In this document: one piece after another, positions 48,205 to 57,065 of the stretch
Position numbering within the stretch: position 1 is the stretch's first letter
Layout of the letters: the number at the start of each line of letters is the position of its first letter
Source: DASUPK01 sp963763955
GTDB taxonomy: Bacteria > Actinomycetota > Thermoleophilia > Solirubrobacterales > 70-9
Reading direction: 5' to 3'
Assembly: GCA_963763955.1 (NCBI GenBank)
Contig: CAVXQP010000010.1
Location: 186,001-250,000, forward strand
Length of the DNA stretch: 64,000 nt
Notes under the pieces: generated by a model
What the model was told of the DNA's origin: nothing
Database searches by the model: none
The model's input: only the letters and a program-made list of their open reading frames with translations
Made by a program: the position numbers and the translations under genes

Positions 48205-49353
48205 TCAGGCAGCCTTCTTCTCCGGCTTCTTGGCGGGCACCGGCTTCTTGGTTGCCTCGACCATCTCGGCCGCCTTGGCGGCGTCGGCCTCCTTCTCGGC
48301 CTCCGGCCGCGTCTCGGCCTCGGCGCCGAGCCCGAGCTTCGCGTGGATCTTCTTCTCCAGTTCCACGGCCAGCTCGGGGTTGTCGCGCAGGAACTCCTTG
48401 GTGTTGTTGCGCCCCTGTCCGAGCCGCGTCTCCCCGTAGGAGAAGAACGAGCCGGACTTCTGGATCAGGTCGTGCTCCAGGGCCATGTCGAGCAGGGCGC
48501 CCTCCTTGGAGATGCCGACGCCGTACTCGATGTCGAACTCGGCCTGGCGGAACGGAGGCGCCACCTTGTTCTTCACGACCTTCACCCGCACCCGGTTCCC
48601 GACCGCCTCCGTGCCCTCCTTCAGGGTCTCGATCCGGCGGATGTCGAGCCGCTGCGACGAATAGAACTTCAGCGCCCGGCCACCCGGCTGGGTTTCGGGA
48701 GAGCCGAACATGACGCCGATCTTCTCTCGGATCTGGTTGGTGAACAGGCAGATCGTGTTGGCGCGGCTCAGGTTCCCGGCCAGCTTGCGCAGCGCCTGGG
48801 ACATGAGGCGCGCCTGGAGGCCCACGTGCTGGTCGCCCATCTGGCCCTCGAGCTCCACCCGCGGCGTCAGCGCCGCGACCGAGTCGACCGCGACCACGTC
48901 TACGGCGCCGGAGCGAACCAGCACGTCGACGATCTCGAGCGCCTGCTCGCCATAGTCCGGCTGGGAGATCATCAGCTCGTCGGTGTTGACGCCGATCTTC
49001 CGCGCGTAGACCGGATCGAGCGCGTGCTCGGTGTCGATGAAGGCACAGACGCCGCCGCGAGCCTGGGCCTCGGCGATGATGTGGTAGATCAGCGTGGTCT
49101 TGCCGGAGGACTCCGGTCCGAAGATCTCGACGATGCGGCCACGCGGGACCCCGCCCACTCCCAGCGCGATGTCGAGCGGCAGGGCGCCGGTGGAGACGGA
49201 CTCCACCTTGAGCGCGCCCTGGTCCCCGAGCTTCATCAGCGCACCCTGGCCGAACTCCTTCTCGATCTGCGTGACCGCCGCCTGCAGCGCCTGGTCGCGC
49301 GCCTTCGCGTCCTTCTCGCCGGCCTCTCTCAGGTTGGGCTTCTGATCTGCCAT
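48205..49353 (-). CDS. recA: Recombinase RecA
   Basis: Strand-exchange ATPase of 382 residues. Walker A GPESSGKTT is at 79-87, the catalytic Glu in IDTEHALDP follows, Walker B is VDVVAVDSVAAL, and the L2 loop with NQIREKIGVMFGSPETQPGGRALKFYSS is typical. The C-terminal tail is long, Lys/Ala/Glu-rich. ATG 49353 was chosen because AGAGGTGA precedes it at suitable distance; GTG 49362 would add 3 residues. It is followed by recX and preceded 20 bp away by thpR. Confidence 0.98.
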   Translation of the reverse strand: MADQKPNLREAGEKDAKARDQALQAAVTQIEKEFGQGALMKLGDQGALKVESVSTGALPLDIALGVGGVPRGRIVEIFGPESSGKTTLIYHIIAEAQARGGVCAFIDTEHALDPVYARKIGVNTDELMISQPDYGEQALEIVDVLVRSGAVDVVAVDSVAALTPRVELEGQMGDQHVGLQARLMSQALRKLAGNLSRANTICLFTNQIREKIGVMFGSPETQPGGRALKFYSSQRLDIRRIETLKEGTEAVGNRVRVKVVKNKVAPPFRQAEFDIEYGVGISKEGALLDMALEHDLIQKSGSFFSYGETRLGQGRNNTKEFLRDNPELAVELEKKIHAKLGLGAEAETRPEAEKEADAAKAAEMVEATKKPVPAKKPEKKAA

Positions 49354-49373
49354 CTCGGTCACCTCTCAGTCCT

Positions 49374-49982
49374 CTAGTCGTCGTTGGCGGTCGGAAGCTC
49401 CAACTCGGCCATTGCTTCGTACTCCGCGCCCGTCCGGCGCAGGTGGGACTTGAAGAGCACCAGACGAGTCGGACGGAAGAACCGGAACATGTGTTCGGGT
49501 AGCGGGTGGGGCTGGGTCGTGATCAGCGCGGGCTTCCGGCTCCTCGGCGCCTCGGGCCTGACCCGCGCCACCGTCACGTGCGGCCAGAACGCCCGCTTCT
49601 CCGGCTCGTGGAAACCGCCCTCCACCAGGCGCTCCTCCACCCGGCGCTGCAGGGTCACGGTGTCATCCGAGTTCGCGCCGAGCACGATCAGGCGAGGGAC
49701 GCTTCCCGCGCGGGATCCCCACCGGCTCGGCGGCGAGCTCGACCGCCGGGGCCTGCGACATCCTTGTCGAACGCCGCCTTGGCGATCGCCTTCACATCCT
49801 TCTCGGCCTGGTAGCCGAGGAAAACCAGCGTGATGTGGAGGGCCTCCGGCGCGACGACCCGGAGGGCGGGGTCGGCGAGGGCCGTCTGCTGCCAGCTGAC
49901 CAAGCCCAGCTCGGACGTCCTGCGGCAAATCGACGGCAACGAACAGGCGGGCCCGCGGGCTCTTGAGCCGCTGCTTGGCCAC
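49374..49982 (-). pseudogene. thpR: RNA 2',3'-cyclic phosphodiesterase ThpR, with three frame changes
   Basis: The 2H phosphoesterase is recognisable across three frames: RARLFVAVDLPQDV (first), then APEALHITLVFLGY and AIAKAAFDKDV (second), a short APAVELAAEPVGIPRG stretch (third), then RLIVLGANSDD ... HVTVARVRPEAP (first again). Both catalytic HxTx motifs, HITL and HVTV, are present. The crossings lie near 49915, 49757 and 49697 and each fits one inserted base. GTG 49982 is supported by TAGCGT ending 6 nt upstream. The gene is likely intact in the organism. Confidence 0.72.
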
Positions 49983-49988
49983 GCCGAA

Positions 49989-49994
49989 ACGCTA
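49989..49994 (-). promoter_or_regulatory. -10 box TAGCGT, leaderless GTG start of thpR/recA
   Basis: TAGCGT (49994-49989) ends 6 nt before GTG 49982 and may drive thpR, recA and recX. No LexA-type SOS box was identified by eye. Confidence 0.45.
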
Positions 49995-50156
49995 TCCGTC
50001 CGTGCGGCCGCCAAGCTGGGGCTCCGGTGCCTTCGCTCATTGGGCGAATGAGGCTCCGGGCGGCGGTTTTCTCCCTCCCCAGGCTCGACGGCGGCGTTCA
50101 CCGGGCCTTCAATCTTGCGATCTAGCCTGCGATGCCGCCTTCAAGGACGCCAACCG

Positions 50157-51659
50157 ATGGTCTCCGCCACGCCGCCGCCACGAACCGGACCGCCGGCCCG
50201 CTACGTCCTCCTGGGATTGATCCTGCTTGCGGCGGCGGTGCGCTTCGGCACGCTCGGTGCAAAGGGATTCTGGGGGGACGAGGTGAGCACCGTGGACCTC
50301 GTCCACCGCTCGCTGGGCCACATGCTGACGGGAATCGGGAATCTCGAATCCACCCCCCCGCTCTACTACCTGGTCTCGTGGCTTTGGGTGAAGGTGTTCC
50401 CCAGCACCGAGGTCGGAATCCGCGCGGTTCCAGCGATCTGCGGTGTCGCCCTGGTGCCGGTCGCCTATTGGGTCGGGCGCGAGCTCGCTACCGCACGTGC
50501 CGCCACGATCGCTGCCGGGCTGGTCGCGGTCAACCCATTCCTCGTCTGGTACTCGCAGGAGGCTCGCTCGTATTCGCTACTTGCACTGCTCAGCGCGATC
50601 GCGCTGCTGCTCACTCTGCGAGCGCTGCGCCGGCCGAACCGACGCCTCTACGCAGGCTGGGCGATGGCCTCCGCCCTGGCGCTCGCGACGCACTATTTCG
50701 CGGCGTTTCTGCTGCTCCCAGAGGCCGTGATCCTGGTCCGTTCGGCAACCAACCGCCGGGTCCCGGCGCTGGCGGTCGGCTTCGTGGCGCTCGCCGGTGC
50801 GTTGCTGCTGCCCCTGGCGCTCCAGCAACAAGCGCACGGTCATGCCGATTGGATCAGCAAGGCGCCGGTCCTCGGGCGACTCGCAGTCACGCCCCTCGAC
50901 TTCCTCGTCGGCTTCGATCTCACCGCCGCCGCCGTCCCGGTCGCCGGTCTGGCGATCGTGGCTGCGCTGGTCGGCCTGACAGGTCTTGCCTGGCCGAAAC
51001 GTTCGGGTGAGGGTGCCGGCCCCGGCTTGATGGCGATGCTCCTGGCAGCCACCGTCGCGCTTCCAATGGGTCTCTCGCTCCTGGGCCTCGACTATCTGGA
51101 CCCGCGAAACCTGATCGTCGCGGTGGTTCCCGCTCTCACTCTCCTGGCAATCGGCTTTGCCGCTCCCTCGCGGCCCCTGCTGGGCGGCGCTGCCGCGCTG
51201 GGGCTCTGCGTCACGTCGCTCGCAGTCGTTGCGCTCACCGCCTGGGAGCCGAAGTACCACAGCGAGGACTGGCGTACCGCGGCGAGCGACCTGGGACCGC
51301 CCCGGGTCGACCGGGTGGTGATTGCGACACCGGGGAGCTTCGCCCGCAAACCACTCGAGTTCTACCTACCGGCCAGCCGTCCGCTGCCGGTCAACGGCGA
51401 CCTGGTCGGGGAGGTCGACGTCCTGGCACTCCCGCGCCAGGGCAGCACCAAGCCGACGACGAGCCCGCTCCTGTCGACGCCGCGGCTGCACCTGGTCGCG
51501 CGCGACTTCGATGGTCGCTTCATGGTCTGGCGTTATCGTCCGGCGACACAGCTCTGGCTCGCTCCCCGCGAGCTCGGGGCGTCGGTGAGCCGGTCACGGG
51601 CCGCGGTCATCTGGCAGCAGGCAGGTACGTCGGCTCGAGCGCAGCAGCGGGCGGGCTGA
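50157..51659 (+). CDS. GT-C fold glycosyltransferase (family 39-like)
   Basis: Polytopic membrane protein of 500 residues with ten or more helices. The first extracytoplasmic loop has the acidic motif FWGDEVSTVDLVH (Asp-Glu near 40), as in ArnT/PMT-type enzymes that use polyprenyl-linked sugars, followed by STPPLYYLVSWLW. The C-terminal region is soluble. Acceptor and donor are unknown. ATG 50157 has AAGGA upstream; TAGCCT at 50123-50128 suggests transcription from about 50135. Its 3' end overlaps the convergent glycosyltransferase by 53 bp. Confidence 0.8.
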   Translation: MVSATPPPRTGPPARYVLLGLILLAAAVRFGTLGAKGFWGDEVSTVDLVHRSLGHMLTGIGNLESTPPLYYLVSWLWVKVFPSTEVGIRAVPAICGVALVPVAYWVGRELATARAATIAAGLVAVNPFLVWYSQEARSYSLLALLSAIALLLTLRALRRPNRRLYAGWAMASALALATHYFAAFLLLPEAVILVRSATNRRVPALAVGFVALAGALLLPLALQQQAHGHADWISKAPVLGRLAVTPLDFLVGFDLTAAAVPVAGLAIVAALVGLTGLAWPKRSGEGAGPGLMAMLLAATVALPMGLSLLGLDYLDPRNLIVAVVPALTLLAIGFAAPSRPLLGGAAALGLCVTSLAVVALTAWEPKYHSEDWRTAASDLGPPRVDRVVIATPGSFARKPLEFYLPASRPLPVNGDLVGEVDVLALPRQGSTKPTTSPLLSTPRLHLVARDFDGRFMVWRYRPATQLWLAPRELGASVSRSRAAVIWQQAGTSARAQQRAG

Positions 51660-52839
51660 GCTTCCTGCGAACGAGCCAGAACGCGAGCGCCGCGGTGAGC
51701 ATCTGGCGCAGCCCGTACGCGCCCCACTGCACCCAGAGCGGAAAGACCGACGCGATCGGCCCGGCTGGGTGGAGCGGGCCGAATGTGCTGGAGAAGATCA
51801 GCAGGTCGACCAGCGCGAAGGCGACCGCCATCGTCACCGGAGCGCCGTCGATCGCCAGCGCGGCGAAGATCCAGAGGGCGTACTGCGGGCTGTACACCTT
51901 GGAGGTCGCGAAGACCCAGAGCAGTCCGCCCGACGCCGCCGGAATCAGAGAGCCGCCGGGGCGGCTCCGCGCCCTGACGGCCAGGATGACGATTGCCGTC
52001 AGCCCCGCAGCAAACAGGGGTGTGCTCACCAGGTCGGCCCCGTGGCCCAGTAGCGGCTGCCAGATCGTCGCTCGGGGCGGACGCTGCGCCGTGAAGGTGA
52101 AGAAGTAGGACCAGTTCGCCCGGATCGGACCCTGCGCGCCGCCGCTGATCGCGAACGGCAGGTTGACCGCCAGCGTCGCCGCCAGGAAGATCCCCACGAT
52201 TCGAGCCGCCGAGCGGCGGCGGCGGTCTGCGAGCCGCAGCGCGACGATCACTGGTAGGACGACGATCGGGAAGAACTTGGCCCAGGTGGCCAGGGCCAGC
52301 GCCGCGGCACCAAGGCCATCTCGACCTCGCTGGAGCAGGAGCAGCGCGAGGACGAGCAGGCAGATTCCGAGCAGGTCCCAATTCAGGGTCCCGTAGAGGG
52401 CCAGGGCCGGCGCCGCTGCGAACAACCAGGGATTCGATCCATCGATCCGATCGATGACCCACGCCGATGCAGACGCCAGGGCGCCGAGCAAGACGGCCGA
52501 CGCCAGGAAGTACGCCGCGTCGCTCGTATGCACGAAGCTGGCGACCCAGACGAATAGCCCCGTCAACACCGGGTACTCGAAGCGGTAGTCGAAGTACGGC
52601 ATCGGGTGCTGCCAGAGGTGATCGCGGAAATAGAGATGGGAGATGTCGGAGTAGGCGCCGACATGGGCCATCTCCGCGAGGTCCACCCCATGAGCTGTTA
52701 AGGGCCCGTGATAGGTCAGCAGGACGGGAGCACGCATCGCCGCCCCGAGCAGGACCAACGCGGCCGGGAGCGCCAGCAAGGCGATGCGAGATCGCAAGAG
52801 GCTCCTAACGGTCCCGAGGTTTCGCTGCACCGTCGCCAT
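51607..52839 (-). CDS. GT87-like (DUF2029) mannosyltransferase-type membrane protein
   Basis: Polytopic protein of 410 residues. The N-terminal loop YRFEYPVLTGLFVWV, the WAKFFPIVVLPVI segment and KVYSPQYALW are characteristic of the GT87/DUF2029 family of actinobacterial polyprenyl-phosphate-mannose-dependent transferases. ATG 52839 was preferred over GTG 52869. It overlaps the convergent GT39-like gene at the 3' ends, which is unusual for this window. Confidence 0.8.
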   Translation of the reverse strand: MATVQRNLGTVRSLLRSRIALLALPAALVLLGAAMRAPVLLTYHGPLTAHGVDLAEMAHVGAYSDISHLYFRDHLWQHPMPYFDYRFEYPVLTGLFVWVASFVHTSDAAYFLASAVLLGALASASAWVIDRIDGSNPWLFAAAPALALYGTLNWDLLGICLLVLALLLLQRGRDGLGAAALALATWAKFFPIVVLPVIVALRLADRRRRSAARIVGIFLAATLAVNLPFAISGGAQGPIRANWSYFFTFTAQRPPRATIWQPLLGHGADLVSTPLFAAGLTAIVILAVRARSRPGGSLIPAASGGLLWVFATSKVYSPQYALWIFAALAIDGAPVTMAVAFALVDLLIFSSTFGPLHPAGPIASVFPLWVQWGAYGLRQMLTAALAFWLVRRKLSPPAAALEPTYLPAAR

Positions 52840-52884
52840 CGGCCACAGTCGCAATCTGACGAGGCACACATGACTACGAGATGA

Positions 52885-54033
52885 ATGCGTGCTTCATGCC
52901 GCGTTGATGATCGGCATCAAGACTGCCGGCCGGACTTGGCATTCACCGATGAGACGCTTCGGCAGCGAAGGCGGCAAGCGCGACAGCGCCGCCAGCTCCA
53001 GCGCCGCCGATTTCTGGGCGGAGGAGCGCTGTTCGTCGCGGCGGCCCTGGCCGTCGTCGTGCTGGCCTCGGGATCCGGCGGCGGCGATTCCACAAGAACA
53101 TCCGCGACGGCCTCCCCGTTCACCGGGCGCCTCCTGATCGCCGACAGGGGCAACAACCGGCTGCTGCTCGTCAACGCGGCCAAGCAGATTCTCTGGAAGT
53201 ACCCGAGCAAGGGCAGGGCGGCTCCGCGAGGCGGCTTCTACTTCCCGGACGATGCGTTCTTCACACAGCGCGGCACGGGGCTGATCTCGAACCAGGAGGA
53301 CAACGAGACGATCGTGCGGATCGCGTTCCCTTCCGGCCAGGTCACGTTTCAATACGGCCATCCTCGCGCGGCCGGCTCCCGGCCCGGCTATCTCAATCAG
53401 CCCGACGACGCCTACCTGCTCAAGGACGGGTCGATCACGGTTGCCGACGCGCAGAACTGCCGCATTCTCTTCATCCGCCCCAATGGCAAGCCGCAGTCGC
53501 AGATCGGAACCAGCGGTCAGTGCGCCCACGACCCACCGAGGAGCATCGCCTACCCGAACGGCGACACCCCGCTCGCGAACGGGCACTTCCTCGTCTCGGA
53601 GGTGCACGGCTCCTATGTGGATGAGTTCACCCGCCGCGGGAAGCTGGTCTGGAGCACGCGGCTCCCAATCAGCTATCCCTCCGATCCGCAGCAGCTCGGG
53701 CCGAATCTCTATCTGGTCGCCGATTACGCGAAGCCGGGCGGGGTCTACGAGTTCAACAGGGCGGGGAAGATCCTCTGGTCCTACCACCCGAAATCGGGCC
53801 CGGGAATGCTCGATCACCCGAGCCTGGCGGAGCGGCTACCGAATGGGCTGATCGGTGCGAACGACGACTACCGTCACCGCGTCGTCGTGATCGACCCCAG
53901 GCAGCGGCGCATCGTCTGGCAATACGGGCACACGGACCACTCCGGGCGCCGGGCCGGCTACCTGAAGATCCCCGACGGCTTCGACCTGCTCGCACCGGGC
54001 AATGCGACGCCGACCCATCTGGCTACGGGCTAG
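52885..54033 (+). CDS. Membrane-anchored beta-propeller protein (NHL/arylsulfotransferase-like)
   Basis: Protein of about 382 residues: an Arg/Gln-rich cytoplasmic N-terminus, one membrane helix (about 45-62), then repeated strands with the pattern LLIADRGNNRLLLVN, YLLKDGSITVADAQNCRILFI, HFLVSEVHGSYVDEFTRRGKLVW, LYLVADYAKPGGVYEFNRAGKILW and VVVIDPRQRRIVWQYG, i.e. a five- or six-bladed propeller outside the cell. Family function is unclear. The start is uncertain: ATG 52885 or an internal TTG near 52936. It lies next to glycosyltransferases and may act in the same surface pathway. Confidence 0.7.
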   Translation: MRASCRVDDRHQDCRPDLAFTDETLRQRRRQARQRRQLQRRRFLGGGALFVAAALAVVVLASGSGGGDSTRTSATASPFTGRLLIADRGNNRLLLVNAAKQILWKYPSKGRAAPRGGFYFPDDAFFTQRGTGLISNQEDNETIVRIAFPSGQVTFQYGHPRAAGSRPGYLNQPDDAYLLKDGSITVADAQNCRILFIRPNGKPQSQIGTSGQCAHDPPRSIAYPNGDTPLANGHFLVSEVHGSYVDEFTRRGKLVWSTRLPISYPSDPQQLGPNLYLVADYAKPGGVYEFNRAGKILWSYHPKSGPGMLDHPSLAERLPNGLIGANDDYRHRVVVIDPRQRRIVWQYGHTDHSGRRAGYLKIPDGFDLLAPGNATPTHLATG

Positions 54034-54054
54034 CCGACGGATTGCGCGAACGCC

Positions 54055-54603
54055 CTAGTCGCCGGTCGGCGCCGGGGAGATCTCCCCCCGGCCGGCGACC
54101 TGCAGGTTCGCAGGGAGCTTCGCACCCCAGCGGTCGGCGAGCACCTGCAGCCGGGTGCGCCAGGCGATGATCGCCGCGCGCTGCGCGTTCTGGAAATGGG
54201 GCAGCTCGTCGAAGGCGCGCGTGGGCAGGGCCGCCGCCAGGGCGCTCAGGTAGGTGTCCTGGAGGACGAAGGTGTGGGCGTAGGCGTCCTGGGCGGCCCG
54301 CATCTCCTCGGGCACGTCCTCGATCGCGGCGATCCGGACCGCATAGCCCGCCGCGCCGCGCTCGATCCGCTCGATCCCCCGCTGCGCCTGCTTCGCGCTC
54401 AGATCGCCTTCCCGATAGCCCTCGAGGATCGGATCGGCCTTGTCGAGCAGCTCGTTGATCCCGAGCCTGATCGGCTGCACCTTCGCCACGTAGTCCTCCA
54501 GCGCCTGCCTGCGATCCGCGGTGGTCGTGTCCGCCCCGCAGCCGAGCAGGAGCAGGGCCAGCGCCCCTCCGGCCGCCACCGAGATCGCGAGCCTAGAGCG
54601 CAT
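54055..54603 (-). CDS. Putative lipoprotein, helical
   Basis: Protein of 182 residues. A signal peptide with lipobox LLLGC (Cys near 22) predicts lipidation and membrane anchoring outside the cell. The mature part is helical, with no recognised domain (RRQALEDYVAKVQPIRLGINELLDKADPILEGY, etc., given here only as its start region). Its ATG overlaps the last 11 bp of the epoxide hydrolase gene, so both are probably cotranscribed. Confidence 0.7.
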   Translation of the reverse strand: MRSRLAISVAAGGALALLLLGCGADTTTADRRQALEDYVAKVQPIRLGINELLDKADPILEGYREGDLSAKQAQRGIERIERGAAGYAVRIAAIEDVPEEMRAAQDAYAHTFVLQDTYLSALAAALPTRAFDELPHFQNAQRAAIIAWRTRLQVLADRWGAKLPANLQVAGRGEISPAPTGD

Positions 54604-55735
54604 CGGCGAACCCCATCAGGTCCCCGACGTAGAGCTCGGGCTCCTCGAAGGCGGAGAAATGCGCGCCGCTGGGGGGCTCGCTCCACCGTCGCAGGTCGCT
54701 GAACACGCGGCGCGTCCACTCCTGAGGCGGGTTTCCGATCACGCCGGCGCTCTCGCCGTCCGCCTGCATGCCGGCGTGGAAGGCTCCGACGGCGGCCGGG
54801 ACCGCGATGGTCTCCCCCGGCCCGAGGTGCCAGCGCCGGCGGCGCTCGGCCCAGTAGATGCGAAGCGACGACGCGATGGAGCCGGTCGACCAGAACATGG
54901 TGAGGAAGTCGCAGAGCTCGTCCTTGGAGAACCGGCTCTCCAGATCGCCGCCGGTGTCGGCCCAGCGGCGGTACTTCTCGACCAGATAGCTCGCGAGCCC
55001 CGCCGGCGAGTCCGTGAGCGCCGGGGAGATGGCGTCCGGGGCCGCCGACTGGATCGCCATGTGGTGCCCCTCGCGCCGGAACCAGCGGAGCCCGCGCTCC
55101 ACGAATGCCTGCTCGTCCTCGCTCAGCGGTGGATCGGAGAGGTCGCCCGGGCGGGGCACGATCCCCGGGGTGCTGATGTACAGGCCCGCGACCCGGTCCG
55201 GGCAGTCGAAAGCCATCCTCGTCGCGATCGGCGCCCCCCAGTCACCGCCCGCGACGACGAACCGCTCCAGCCCGAGGCCGTCGGTGAGCAGGGCGAGCAG
55301 CCGCACCGCGACCCCCGCCACGTCGAGAGGCTCGCCGGGATCCTCCGACCAGGCGAACCCGGGCAGCGACGGAACGATCGCGGTCCTTCCGGCGGCGGCG
55401 ACCATGCTCGCCGTGCGCTCGTACTCGATCGGCCCGCTCGGCCAGCCATGCAGCAGCACGACCGCATCGCCGTCCCCGTTGGAATCGGGATCGACGCGCA
55501 GGAAGTGGAGGCCCTCCCAACGGGCGCTCCCCAGCGCGTTCAGGCGCTCCAGCCGCGAGAAGTCGTAGCGATCTCGCCAGTGCTCGCAGAGCTCGCGCGC
55601 ATAGACGAGGTCGGTCCCGAGATCCCAGCCGTGTCCCGGCGGCTGCTGCGGCCAGCGAGTGCGTCCGAGCCTGTCGCGCAGGTCGGCGACCGCCTCCTCG
55701 CCCACCCGGATCTCGTAGGGCTCCGGAGCGTTCAC
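54593..55735 (-). CDS. Epoxide hydrolase-like alpha/beta hydrolase
   Basis: Protein of 380 residues. An N-terminal epoxide-hydrolase domain (residues 5-110, EIRVGEEAVADLRDRL and GLHFLRVDPDS) precedes the hydrolase core with VVLLHGWPSGPIEY, nucleophile Asp in VAGGDWGAP near 174, and a terminal GAHFSAFEEPELYVGDL with the catalytic His. It is of the microsomal EH type (mEH/JH-EH). Its GTG overlaps the cinA stop by 4 bp (GTGA). Substrate is unknown. Confidence 0.88.
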   Translation of the reverse strand: MNAPEPYEIRVGEEAVADLRDRLGRTRWPQQPPGHGWDLGTDLVYARELCEHWRDRYDFSRLERLNALGSARWEGLHFLRVDPDSNGDGDAVVLLHGWPSGPIEYERTASMVAAAGRTAIVPSLPGFAWSEDPGEPLDVAGVAVRLLALLTDGLGLERFVVAGGDWGAPIATRMAFDCPDRVAGLYISTPGIVPRPGDLSDPPLSEDEQAFVERGLRWFRREGHHMAIQSAAPDAISPALTDSPAGLASYLVEKYRRWADTGGDLESRFSKDELCDFLTMFWSTGSIASSLRIYWAERRRRWHLGPGETIAVPAAVGAFHAGMQADGESAGVIGNPPQEWTRRVFSDLRRWSEPPSGAHFSAFEEPELYVGDLMGFADAL

Positions 55736-57021
55736 CGCGGCGGCTCGCGCCCCTCCAGCAGGTAGCGGACCAGGTGGAGGGCGACGACCACCGATCGCTC
55801 CCGCACGTCCGTGCGACTGCCGGGCAGCACCGGGTCCCGGGCGAGCCTCTCCCCCGCGGCCGTCTTGGCGCAGAAGCAGACGTAGCCCACCGGCTTCTCC
55901 TCGCTGCCGCCGTCGGGACCTGCGATTCCCGTGACCGCACAGCCGACGTCCGCGTCGATGCGCTCGATGGCGCCGTCCGCCATCGCCTCGGCGACCTCGG
56001 GTGAGACCGCGCCCTTGCTCTCGATCAGCTTCGGATCGACCCCGAGGAGCTTGGCCTTGGACTCGTTCGAGTAGGAGACGACACCTCCGGCGAACCACTG
56101 CGAGGAGCCGGGCCGAAGCGTGAGGCGGCCGGCCAGCAGGCCCCCGCTCTCCGACTCAGCGACCGCGATCGTTCGGTCCCCGAGCAGCCGGAAGACGACC
56201 TCCTCGATCGATTCGCCGCTCTCGGTGTACGTGAACTGCCCGAGACGCTCGGCGAGGCCGGCGCGCAGCCCCTCGGCGGCCTCCTCCGAGCCGTCGCGGT
56301 GCCGCACGTCCGTGACCAGCTCCCCGCCGCGGAGACAGGTGGTGACCTCGAGCTGGTCGAGCGCGACGCCCTCGTCCTCGATCTCGCGCAGCGCCTTGGC
56401 GAGCTCGGACTCCGGGATGCCGAACATGCGGATCGACATCGTCGTGTACGGCTGCGCGCGGCCCAGCACCTCCTGGGCCGGCGCCGCGGCCAGGGCGCGC
56501 GGCCACATGTCCTGGAGCTCGCGCGGTGGGCCCGGCAGCACGATCACGACCTGGCCGTCGGCGGGGACGACCAGGCCCGGCGCCGTGCCGGCCGGGTCAA
56601 TCGCCACCGCCCCCTCGGGCACCATCGCCTGCTTGCGGTTTCCCTCGCGCACGGCCTCGGGGTCGAAGCGCAGGCGGCGCGCGTAGCGGGCGATGATCTG
56701 GGCGATCTTCTCCTCCATCTCCTCGTCGAGGACGAGCTTCCTGCCCGCGAAGCGCCCCACGACCTCGGCGGTGAGGTCATCGGCCGTCGGCCCAAGCCCA
56801 CCGCTGGTCACGATCAGGTCGAGACCCTGATCCCGCATGTGACGCAGGGCGCCTTCCAGATCCTCCGGGCGGTCACCGACCACGGTGATCTCCTCGACCT
56901 CCACCCCGAGGTCCGCGAGGCGCTCCGAGAGCCAGGGCCCGTTGCGGTCCGTGACGTAGCCGCTCAGGACTTCGGTCCCCGTGACCAGGATGCCGGCTCG
57001 AAGCCCTCCGTCGCGGTTCAT
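55732..57021 (-). CDS. cinA: CinA-like protein (competence/damage-inducible, NMN deamidase type)
   Basis: Protein of 429 residues. The N-terminal MoCF domain (residues 5-175, GTEVLSGYVTDRNG, VTSGGLGPTADDLT) and the C-terminal CinA domain (about 265-429, VAESESGGLLAGRLT, GAVSPEVAEAMADGA and TGIAGPDGGSEEKPVG) are complete. CinA recycles pyridine nucleotides by ADP-ribose pyrophosphatase/NMN deamidase activity. In many actinobacteria cinA lies next to recA; here about 6 kb of surface-related genes separates it from thpR-recA. Confidence 0.94.
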   Translation of the reverse strand: MNRDGGLRAGILVTGTEVLSGYVTDRNGPWLSERLADLGVEVEEITVVGDRPEDLEGALRHMRDQGLDLIVTSGGLGPTADDLTAEVVGRFAGRKLVLDEEMEEKIAQIIARYARRLRFDPEAVREGNRKQAMVPEGAVAIDPAGTAPGLVVPADGQVVIVLPGPPRELQDMWPRALAAAPAQEVLGRAQPYTTMSIRMFGIPESELAKALREIEDEGVALDQLEVTTCLRGGELVTDVRHRDGSEEAAEGLRAGLAERLGQFTYTESGESIEEVVFRLLGDRTIAVAESESGGLLAGRLTLRPGSSQWFAGGVVSYSNESKAKLLGVDPKLIESKGAVSPEVAEAMADGAIERIDADVGCAVTGIAGPDGGSEEKPVGYVCFCAKTAAGERLARDPVLPGSRTDVRERSVVVALHLVRYLLEGREPPR

Positions 57022-57065
57022 GCCGTCATTCTCCCGATCCTCGATCGCAGGCAGCCGTCCCCGGC

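Noticed and set aside
49983..50156. Terminator or small RNA between thpR and the glycosyltransferase
   Set aside because: A weak CTCATT/AATGAG pairing with a TTTT run exists, but the stem is short and no transcript on + would end there.
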